DNA of 64,000 bases from FEN-1073 sp963780865 (lineage in GTDB: Bacteria; Chloroflexota; Anaerolineae; Anaerolineales; RBG-16-64-43), in the NCBI GenBank assembly GCA_963780865.1, contig CAWADT010000015.1:62001-126000 (forward strand). Reading direction: 5' to 3'. Positions within the stretch are counted from its first letter, which is position 1, and every line of letters begins with the position of its first letter. The position numbers were made by a program, and so were the translations under genes. Under the pieces are notes generated by a model, which saw only the letters and a list, made by a program, of their open reading frames with translations, was not told where the DNA came from and did no database searches. Shown here in pieces: positions 18,195-24,652 of the stretch.

Positions 18195-18956
18195 CTATCC
18201 CTTTTTCGCCGTGATCAGCGCCGAAAAGGGCAACCCGGGCAGACGTTGCGCAACGGCGGCCAACGGCGTGCCGTCGGTGGGAGTCACCGCCACGTCCTGG
18301 AATCCCGCCGAGATCAATCCGTCCCGGTATTCCTTCATATCCAGCGCGCCGGCAATGCATCCGGCCCAGCTCTCGAGCGACTTGGCCACCATGGGCGACA
18401 TCGGGCCGCTCGTGACGATGTCGGAAACGGCCACGCGCCCGCCTCGCTTCAGGGTCCGGTACATTTCCCGGAATACCGCCGGCTTGTCGGGCGAGAGGTT
18501 GATCACGCAATTCGAAATGACGACGTCCACCTCTCCGTCGGCGACGGGAATGGATTCGATCTGTCCCTGCCGGAATTCTACGTTGGCGGCGCCGACTTTC
18601 CGCGCGTTGGCCTGCGCCCTGGCGATCATTTCCGGGGTCATATCCACTCCGATCACCTTGCCGCTGGAGCCGACTTTGTTGGCGGACAGGAAGCAATCCA
18701 ATCCCCCGCCGGATCCCAAATCCATCACCGTTTCGCCCGCGCGCATGTCAATCGCCGAGACCGGATTGCCGCATCCCAGCGATACGTCCGCCAGGCCCTC
18801 CGGGAGTCTCTGCAAGTCATCCGCCGGATAATTTTTCGACGAGGAGCAATCGCAGGGCGCTTTGGAGCCGCAGCAATCCGAGGAAAATTTCTCCGCTTCC
18901 CGGCGGTAATGATCCTGCACGGCGGCGTGGATCGCTTCCGAATCTTGATTCTTCAT
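18195..18956 (-). CDS. arsM: Arsenite methyltransferase
   Basis: A 253-residue SAM-dependent methyltransferase. Motif I is MDLGSGGGLD. Cysteines typical of ArsM are present: the CCGSKAPCDC cluster near residues 26-36, GCGNP, SNCVIN and WAGCIAGA. The last two regions hold the As(III)-binding thiols of known ArsM enzymes. It methylates arsenite to volatile or less retained species. ATG at 18956 is preceded by AAAGGAG; a 93-residue N-terminal extension of the frame overlaps arsR and is rejected. An ArsR-type palindrome lies 17 nt upstream. Confidence 0.92.
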   Translation of the reverse strand: MKNQDSEAIHAAVQDHYRREAEKFSSDCCGSKAPCDCSSSKNYPADDLQRLPEGLADVSLGCGNPVSAIDMRAGETVMDLGSGGGLDCFLSANKVGSSGKVIGVDMTPEMIARAQANARKVGAANVEFRQGQIESIPVADGEVDVVISNCVINLSPDKPAVFREMYRTLKRGGRVAVSDIVTSGPMSPMVAKSLESWAGCIAGALDMKEYRDGLISAGFQDVAVTPTDGTPLAAVAQRLPGLPFSALITAKKG

Positions 18957-18972
18957 TTTAGTCTCCTTTTGT

Positions 18973-18988
18973 ATAGACGCGCGTCTAT
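18973..18988. promoter_or_regulatory. ArsR-type operator before arsM
   Basis: ATAGACGCGCGTCTAT is a perfect 16-bp palindrome located between arsR and arsM. It shares both half-sites, ATAGAC and GTCTAT with 4-bp spacing, with the operator upstream of arsR. Confidence 0.82.
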
Positions 18989-19015
18989 GTATTAACCGAA
19001 AAAAAAGGGTCGACG

Positions 19016-19330
19016 TCAGTCCTTGAAGGCGGCGGTGGAACCTCCGCGGGGAGCGAAGATCCGCGTCAACTCGCCGCAGCAAGCTTCCATTCTTCCCTGA
19101 TCCAGCCTGTAAAAAGTCTGTTTTCCCCGATGGTGGATTTCCACCAGGCCGGCGTCCCGCAGGACCGCCAGATGATGCGAAACGGTGGGCTGGGTGACTC
19201 CCATGCGGTCCGCCACCTCGCTCACCGAACGCCACTGGCAGCAGCAGAAGTGCATAATCTTCTGCCGGGTGGAATCGGCGATCGCCTTTGCGAATTCGAC
19301 GGATTGCCCCAGCGGTTTGGATTTGGCCAT
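19016..19330 (-). CDS. arsR: ArsR/SmtB family metalloregulator
   Basis: A 104-residue winged-helix repressor. The recognition helix is in GVTQPTVSHHLAVLRDAGLV (about 44-63) and the wing is HHRGKQTFYRL. The usual ELCVCDL motif is absent. Instead the protein has FCCCQW (about 28-33) and ACCGEL (about 83-88), so the As(III) site probably uses this N-terminal Cys triplet and/or the C-terminal pair. It most likely represses itself and arsM through the two ATAGAC-N4-GTCTAT sites. GGGAAG lies upstream of the ATG. Confidence 0.92.
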   Translation of the reverse strand: MAKSKPLGQSVEFAKAIADSTRQKIMHFCCCQWRSVSEVADRMGVTQPTVSHHLAVLRDAGLVEIHHRGKQTFYRLDQGRMEACCGELTRIFAPRGGSTAAFKD

Positions 19331-19350
19331 GGATCTTCCCGACGGCCGGT

Positions 19351-19378
19351 ATTATATAGACAACCGTCTATTTGTCAA
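19351..19378 (-). promoter_or_regulatory. arsR promoter with embedded operator
   Basis: On the minus strand TTGACA (19373-19378) and TATAAT (19351-19356) are separated by 16 bp. The operator ATAGAC-N4-GTCTAT (19356-19371) fills the spacer, so a bound repressor would block RNA polymerase. Confidence 0.9.
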
Positions 19379-19417
19379 TGGGGGATTTCGGCGGGTCAAA
19401 ACCGGAAAGCCTGGGGA

Positions 19418-20314
19418 TCATTGGGGAGCGGCGAGCACACGCAGCGTGTCGACCATCAAGTCAAAGGCTGGAAGCCGGGAGGCCATCTCGTCTGCGGCGG
19501 TAATGCACAGAACGTCCCAAATAATGTTTTGATCGCGAACGGTGTAGAAGGCGAGTCGCGTTGTGGTCGTTTGGGAGCTCTTCGTTTCCAGAATAGTCCG
19601 TTCGATTTCATAGACCGAACTGTTGATTTTACTCTGCTCAATTAAGATCAACGTCTCCGACATTTCGCCGACGAAGCGGGTGATGTAATCCGCCAGCGGC
19701 TCCCCCGGATGGGGGTAATCATACAGGACGGCCACGTTGGTTACAATATTCGGATTCCCCTGGACCGAATCAATGCCCCAGAGCACATAATTTTTTGCTG
19801 AGGTCGCCAAATCCTTGTTAATGGCGTCAAAATTATAATTGGCCCCCTTCTCTTTCAAGGAGGCGATGATGGCCTTCGCGTCGGTATGCGGATTTCCGGC
19901 CGCGAAACTTCCCGGCATCCACATTTCCACTTCCCGAACAGAGTATTTCACCCAGCCTTGCATCGAGGAAGTGGCCGACGCCGTGGGAGTCGGGCTATCC
20001 GGAAGGGTTCCCAGCGGCGTGAACGTGGGGAATTGATAATCCAAGGTTGCGGATGGCTCCGGTGTGGATGAGGGAACGGCGGCCGTCGGCACGGGGACGG
20101 CCGCGGCCAAAGAGGAATCCGAGATGGGAATTTCCGCCGCGATTCCGCTGGTGGAACCCGAGGGCAGAGATCCGAAGACAAACATCAGCCCGGCAGCCAG
20201 GACAAGACAATCCATCAGCCCCATCCCTCCCAACAGGGCAAGTTGCCAGGTTTTCATACCGAGGATTCGCCCCGGGCCGCCGGTCTTCCATCCGGAATTG
20301 CCTTTGGAAAACAT
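19418..20314 (-). CDS. Membrane-anchored hypothetical protein with Ser/Thr/Pro linker
   Basis: 298 residues, family not recognised. One hydrophobic segment lies at about 22-48, then a Ser/Thr/Pro-rich linker to about 115, then an extracytoplasmic domain of about 180 residues starting GWVKYSVREVEMWMPGSF. That domain reads like a protein-fitness or PsbP/DUF1795-type fold (amphipathic strands, later IIWDVLCITA), but I cannot assign it. TATAAT with an upstream TG lies 6 nt before ATG, so the mRNA may be leaderless. Confidence 0.7.
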   Translation of the reverse strand: MFSKGNSGWKTGGPGRILGMKTWQLALLGGMGLMDCLVLAAGLMFVFGSLPSGSTSGIAAEIPISDSSLAAAVPVPTAAVPSSTPEPSATLDYQFPTFTPLGTLPDSPTPTASATSSMQGWVKYSVREVEMWMPGSFAAGNPHTDAKAIIASLKEKGANYNFDAINKDLATSAKNYVLWGIDSVQGNPNIVTNVAVLYDYPHPGEPLADYITRFVGEMSETLILIEQSKINSSVYEIERTILETKSSQTTTTRLAFYTVRDQNIIWDVLCITAADEMASRLPAFDLMVDTLRVLAAPQ

Positions 20315-20329
20315 GGAAAAATTATATCA
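20312..20329 (-). promoter_or_regulatory. Extended -10 with leaderless start
   Basis: Minus-strand TGATATAAT is followed by TTTTCC and ATG. The 6-nt spacing puts the expected start site at or next to the ATG. Confidence 0.6.
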
Positions 20330-20510
20330 TCCGAACCGAAAGTTTCTCCCAGCGCAAGCCGGATGGAGTTTCTTGAAGTTGAGCTTTCGAAAAAGAATCA
20401 TTGGGAGCCCGTTCGGGAAAGCCGCTTCTTCCTCGCGCCGCCTGGCGATCCGGCGGACGGACCCAATACCGGGAAGCTGCTTCTTGGAACAGTCGTTGCG
20501 CTTCCTTAGA

Positions 20511-20906
20511 CTAATGCCGGGGGATTAAACGCGAAGCGAACGGCTTCCGAAACAGATTCAGCGCAAGAATGAGGCAGGCGCACGAAAGGGCAAGCGAGGA
20601 TGCCCCCGCCAGGACAATCGAGCGGGAACCGGGTTGAAGGAGGAAAATCCGCGCAGTGTTTTCCCACCGCATTGCCGCGGCGGGTGGAACCGCCAAGACC
20701 AAGGAAACCAATGCCGTCAGGAGCGTGGTGCATACGATGCTGATCGCGGCTTCCAGCCAGGGAAAGGTAAACCGGGGGGCGATGGTCGCCGGTTGAATTC
20801 TTCCCATCACCCGGGTTCTCAGCGAATTGGGGACAGGGGAGAGCGGATAGGTCCGTAGGGCATCTTCGACCGGATCGAATACACGACGGCCTTCCATATC
20901 GTTCAT
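20511..20906 (-). CDS. Small membrane protein, putative anti-sigma factor
   Basis: A 131-residue protein with a hydrophilic N-terminal part of about 50 residues and two hydrophobic helices (about 50-75 and 97-118). Its ATG overlaps the stop of the ECF sigma gene (ATGA), the usual arrangement for a cognate anti-sigma factor. The N-terminus lacks a recognisable zinc-binding HxxxCxxC motif, so the assignment rests on position and topology. Confidence 0.6.
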   Translation of the reverse strand: MNDMEGRRVFDPVEDALRTYPLSPVPNSLRTRVMGRIQPATIAPRFTFPWLEAAISIVCTTLLTALVSLVLAVPPAAAMRWENTARIFLLQPGSRSIVLAGASSLALSCACLILALNLFRKPFASRLIPRH

Positions 20907-21457
20907 ACCCGCTCCTCATACGTTTTCAAATCGGAACGCAGCCGTTCCCTGGCGCGGAAGAGCCCCGTCTTCACAGTGCCCAGCGGCAATCCGGTGATGG
21001 ACGCAATCTCTTCGTAGGGCAGTTCCTGCAGGTAACGCAGCGTGATCAGCAGCCGGTAGGATTCGGGCAGCGCGTCGATTTTATGTTGGAGCCAGATCCG
21101 CCGTTCGGCGGCTTCGGCCCCTTCCTGCGGCATCGCGCTGCGAAAATCGGGCTGTTCCATGAGATCGTCCTCGCCGATGGCCGTCAGCTCCCGCCGCAGC
21201 CTGGGAATCCGATTGCAGCATAAATTGGTGACGATCCGGTACAGCCAGGTGCTGAAGCGCGCGTCCGCCCGGAATTTCGGCAGGGAAAGCCAGGCGCGGA
21301 CGAAGGCTTCCTGAGCCGCATCCTCGGCTTCCTGTTCGTTACCCAGCACGCGCAAAGCGAGATTGTACACAAACGTCTGATGCTCCACGACAAGCCGCTC
21401 GAACGCTACGGTGTCTCCGGCTTGCGCCCGGGCCACGACCTCCGCTTCATTCTCCAA
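20903..21457 (-). CDS. ECF-subfamily RNA polymerase sigma factor
   Basis: 184 residues. Region 2 is at about 20-90 with the core-binding and -10 recognition stretch DAAQEAFVRAWLSLPKF and FSTWLYRIVTN. Region 4 at about 130-178 has LPYEEIASITGLPLGTVKTG, the -35-binding helix-turn-helix. It is cotranscribed with the overlapping membrane protein and diverges from the DUF4097 gene across a 150-bp spacer that should hold the target promoters. Confidence 0.93.
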   Translation of the reverse strand: MENEAEVVARAQAGDTVAFERLVVEHQTFVYNLALRVLGNEQEAEDAAQEAFVRAWLSLPKFRADARFSTWLYRIVTNLCCNRIPRLRRELTAIGEDDLMEQPDFRSAMPQEGAEAAERRIWLQHKIDALPESYRLLITLRYLQELPYEEIASITGLPLGTVKTGLFRARERLRSDLKTYEERV

Positions 21458-21607
21458 GGCAGGTAAACCCTTCCAAAGGTTAGACCGGTTTCTCGGGAAT
21501 AAGTTTCACGATCCATATTCCGGCGGCGATGATTCCCCGTCGCTTCAATGAAACTTTTCGGCGGGAGGGCGGTCAAATCATTGTAACCATTTTAACTGGA
21601 GGTTCTT

Positions 21608-22927
21608 ATGACGAAAAAGTGGCTCGTGGCGGGGGGGTTGGGGATCGCCGTCCTGGCGGTCTGCGCCGCGTCGATCCTGGCGATCCTGCCCGTCCTCCGC
21701 CAGATTGGGGCGGGGAACATTCAATGGAATGCGCTATCGGTAAACAGAATCAGCGCAGACGCGGTGGAAGAACATCGGGCCGCCGTCGACGGTCCGGCGC
21801 AATTGAAAATCAGCACGCCATACGGCAAGGTGGAGATCACGGCGGTCCAGGGCAGCCGTGAGATGGTCGTCAGCGCGCACAAATCCGCCTGGGGGGGAAC
21901 CCAGGCGACCGCGGATTCCCTCCTGCAGAAAACCAAAGTGATCGTAGCGCAGACCGGAAACTCCGTGAACGTTTCCGTCGCCACGCCGGTGGAAGTCGAT
22001 TTCCTCCACATCGGTCCGGCCGCGATCTCGGTGGATTTCACCGTGAGCGTGCCGGTCGAGTGTTCGGTGGATGCATCCTCGGCCAGCGGCGACGTCAGCC
22101 TGACGGGCACGACCGGGGAGGCGATCCTGCATTCGGATTTCGGCAAAGTGGACGCGATGCAAATTCAGGGCGCGCTCACGGCAAGATCCAGCTCCGGCGA
22201 TGTGACGGTTCAATCCGTGCAAGCCGCGGCGAGTGCCGTTCAGGCGGAAAGCAACTTTGGAAAAGTTCAAATTCTCCAATCCTCGGGGAAGGACCTTGCG
22301 GCCAGATCCAGTTCAGGCGAAGTCTCCGCTTCCGGGGATAACTTCACCGGGTTAGTGAACCTTTCGACAAGTTACGGTGATGTCGACGCGGCCGGCCTGA
22401 AGGCGGGATGGTTCTCCGCGAGAACCGATAGCGGGAAAGTTGCGCTGCAGGGAGTACAGGTGGCGGCGGGGTTAACTGCGCGATCGGGGTTCGGAGATGT
22501 GGAAATGAAAACTTCAACGGCCCTCAGCTACGATCTGAGCACAAACTCGGGCCACGTGACCGCCGAAGACGCGCAGGGTGCCATCAAGGCCCATTCCGAT
22601 TACGGCGACGTAACCGTGAGCGGGAAGGACGCCGTGCTGGATCTTTCCTCCAACAGCGGATCGGTCACGTTCACCGGCTCGCTCGGAAACGCCGCAAGCG
22701 TGCTGCATTCCAACTTCGGCGATATTCATATCAATCTTCCGGCCGATGCGCAATTCTCCGCCGATCTCTCGACCAACTTCGGCTCCATCCACAGCGAGTT
22801 CCCGATAGTCGCGACCACCACCGATAGTACGCATCTGGTCGGCACGGTGGGATCGAGCGGACCGTCGATCAAAGCATCCACCAATAGCGGAAGTGTAAAT
22901 CTTTCCATCCAACCCGCCGGTCAATAA
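21608..22927 (+). CDS. DUF4097 beta-strand repeat surface protein
   Basis: 439 residues with an N-terminal hydrophobic anchor (about 5-30). From about residue 68 onward the protein is a series of short beta repeats of about 18-25 residues. Their turns alternate between Ser-Gly (SSSGDV, SGEV, SGKV, SGHV, SGSV) and aromatic-Gly (FGKV, YGDV, FGDV, FGDI), predicting a right-handed beta-helix. GGAGG precedes the ATG. DUF4097 proteins are common next to sigma/anti-sigma pairs and are thought to act at the envelope; the ligand is unknown. Confidence 0.85.
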   Translation: MTKKWLVAGGLGIAVLAVCAASILAILPVLRQIGAGNIQWNALSVNRISADAVEEHRAAVDGPAQLKISTPYGKVEITAVQGSREMVVSAHKSAWGGTQATADSLLQKTKVIVAQTGNSVNVSVATPVEVDFLHIGPAAISVDFTVSVPVECSVDASSASGDVSLTGTTGEAILHSDFGKVDAMQIQGALTARSSSGDVTVQSVQAAASAVQAESNFGKVQILQSSGKDLAARSSSGEVSASGDNFTGLVNLSTSYGDVDAAGLKAGWFSARTDSGKVALQGVQVAAGLTARSGFGDVEMKTSTALSYDLSTNSGHVTAEDAQGAIKAHSDYGDVTVSGKDAVLDLSSNSGSVTFTGSLGNAASVLHSNFGDIHINLPADAQFSADLSTNFGSIHSEFPIVATTTDSTHLVGTVGSSGPSIKASTNSGSVNLSIQPAGQ

Positions 22928-23002
22928 ACTGGAGCAACCGAAAAGCGAACGATGCGTCTTTGCAAGTACCGATGAAACCATTCGTGACCAAGGAGAAAAA
23001 CC

Positions 23003-23446
23003 ATGTACTCGAACGCTGATCCAGCAATTTTCGTTGCGCCCTTGTGCTGCGGGCTATTGGTCTTGGTTGTCCTGTTCGCGTTTCTCCTCAGCTGGCGCTA
23101 CCTGCAATACCGCGAAACGCTGGCGCTGGCGGAAAAAGGCCTGTTCAAGCCGGAAAACAACCGCGAGATCCTGGCGCTTGTGGAAAAAGGCCGGCTGGAA
23201 TCGCGCGGCAACGGTCAAGGTACGCTGCGTTGGGGCATAGTTTTTGCCGCGCTCGGTCTCGCGCTCACCATCGGATTTCTGCCGCTGGGAATTAGCGGCG
23301 GCTATCCGCTGGGGATCACCCCGTGGATGATCTTCGGTTTCATCCCGCTCTTTTTCGGGTTGGGTTTGATTTTGATCTACGTTCTAACCAAGGATCATTC
23401 CGGTCCCGGAAACGGCAAGGACATCGGCGGTACCGCCGCCAACTAA
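23003..23446 (+). CDS. Small three-helix membrane protein, DUF6249-like
   Basis: 147 residues. TM1 is at about 9-30, followed by a cytoplasmic stretch containing the near-duplicated motif LALAEKGLFKPEN and LALVEKGRLES. Two more hydrophobic segments lie at about 75-95 and 105-128. The motif resembles small membrane proteins often found beside ECF sigma modules; function unknown. AAGGAG precedes the ATG and a strong terminator follows, so the DUF4097 unit ends here. Confidence 0.75.
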   Translation: MYSNADPAIFVAPLCCGLLVLVVLFAFLLSWRYLQYRETLALAEKGLFKPENNREILALVEKGRLESRGNGQGTLRWGIVFAALGLALTIGFLPLGISGGYPLGITPWMIFGFIPLFFGLGLILIYVLTKDHSGPGNGKDIGGTAAN

Positions 23447-23467
23447 TCGAAGCAGCATCTTCTCCCT

Positions 23468-23500
23468 ACCGCGGCGTCCAAAGACGCCGCGGTTTTTTTT
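23468..23500 (+). terminator. Rho-independent terminator
   Basis: ACCGCGGCGTC at 23468-23478 pairs perfectly with GACGCCGCGGT at 23483-23493 across a CAAA loop and is followed by a T8 tract. Confidence 0.92.
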
Positions 23501-23659
23501 CATCAGGAGGAAGATTCCAAGTTATTCTCAGCAACGGATAAGCTGAAGAAAATTCGATCCGGGAATTTTCAAGTATCCCCCTTCCCGAGATATGCGATCG
23601 AATCCGAAACTATGACCTTCGTCAGAACTCGAATGGCGAAAGCGGGGTAAACTTACCGT

Positions 23660-24652
23660 ATGACCCGTTCGATTCTAATCGTCGATGCCAACCCGGGATT
23701 CGCCGGGATGCTGCAACAGGCGCTCTCGTCGGTTGGATTCCAATGCCTCCTGGCCCACACCGGACGCGAGGCGTTTCAGCTCGCCTCCGCCGGGCCGGTC
23801 GATCTGGCGATCGTCGACTTTCATCTGCCCGACGGCCCGGCGGAGGAACTTGTCCGCGCGTTGCAGGGGGTCCATCCGGACATTCTTCTGCTCGGCATCC
23901 CGCCCGACAACGATCCCAATAATCCGGTCATCCCGATGCTGAGGATGCAGGGGGCGATTACCAAACCTTTTTATCTGCCGGATTTGGTTCCCTATATCGC
24001 CGGATTGCTGGGAGCGGACGTTCCTGCGCTGGCCGAGGTGTTTCCCGACGAGCCCGAGACGCTCGAGGAGGCGGCGATCAAACCGCCCCCGCCCAAGAAA
24101 TCCACGCGATCCGTGCCGTGGCTGGAAAACGCCGGGCGGGCCGGCGCCTGGCTGGAAAAGCTCTCGAGCGAGAATTCCACCCTGGCTTGTCTGATCACTC
24201 ACGGCGGGGAGCTGCACGCCGGCGCCGGGTCGCTCTCCCGGGAAAAGCAATCCCTCGTCGCGCGGCGCGTTTCCCAGATGTGGGCCGAAACCCCCGGCGG
24301 CGCCATCGCCCAATACGTCCGGCTTCCACCGGAGAACGAAGAGGTCTTTCTGTATTCGATTTCCCTCGCGATGAATTACGATTTGACCCTGCTCTTTGAC
24401 CGGAAGACCTCGCTCTCCGTCGCCCGACGCAGGGCCAAGGCGTTCGAAAAAGCGCTCGACCTGCCGCCGGCTACGGGGACGCTGCGCAGGATCACGGGAG
24501 ACCTCGCAGCGCTTCGCCACAAGACGGGCGAATTATTGTCCCCCCGGCGCAAAACCGGCGAACTCTCCGGCGGCAAACGCCGCACCGGCGAACTTCCGTC
24601 TTCCAAACCGACGGACTCATCCGCCGGCCCTTTGGACGATCATGGCTCCTAA
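23660..24652 (+). CDS. Receiver-Roadblock/LC7 fusion protein with C-terminal decapeptide repeats
   Basis: 330 residues in three parts. A CheY-like receiver (1-115) has IVDAN, the phosphoacceptor region IVDFHLPDG and the conserved Lys in ITKPFYLPD. A Roadblock/LC7-like domain (about 150-260) includes LACLITHGGELHAGAG and FLYSISLAMNYDLTLLFD. A basic tail at 275-314 consists of four exact 10-residue units built on R-R/K-x-T-G-(D/E)-L. There is no DNA-binding output domain. Roadblock partners are usually small GTPases of the MglA/Rab type. The stop overlaps the polA start by 11 nt. There is no Shine-Dalgarno; TAAACT lies 6 nt before the ATG. Confidence 0.8.
   Translation: MTRSILIVDANPGFAGMLQQALSSVGFQCLLAHTGREAFQLASAGPVDLAIVDFHLPDGPAEELVRALQGVHPDILLLGIPPDNDPNNPVIPMLRMQGAITKPFYLPDLVPYIAGLLGADVPALAEVFPDEPETLEEAAIKPPPPKKSTRSVPWLENAGRAGAWLEKLSSENSTLACLITHGGELHAGAGSLSREKQSLVARRVSQMWAETPGGAIAQYVRLPPENEEVFLYSISLAMNYDLTLLFDRKTSLSVARRRAKAFEKALDLPPATGTLRRITGDLAALRHKTGELLSPRRKTGELSGGKRRTGELPSSKPTDSSAGPLDDHGS

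Noticed and set aside
20243..20509. Possible short plus-strand gene ending LLLGTVVALP
   Set aside because: No ribosome binding site, overlaps the start of the 298-residue minus-strand gene and has no recognisable domain; cannot be supported.
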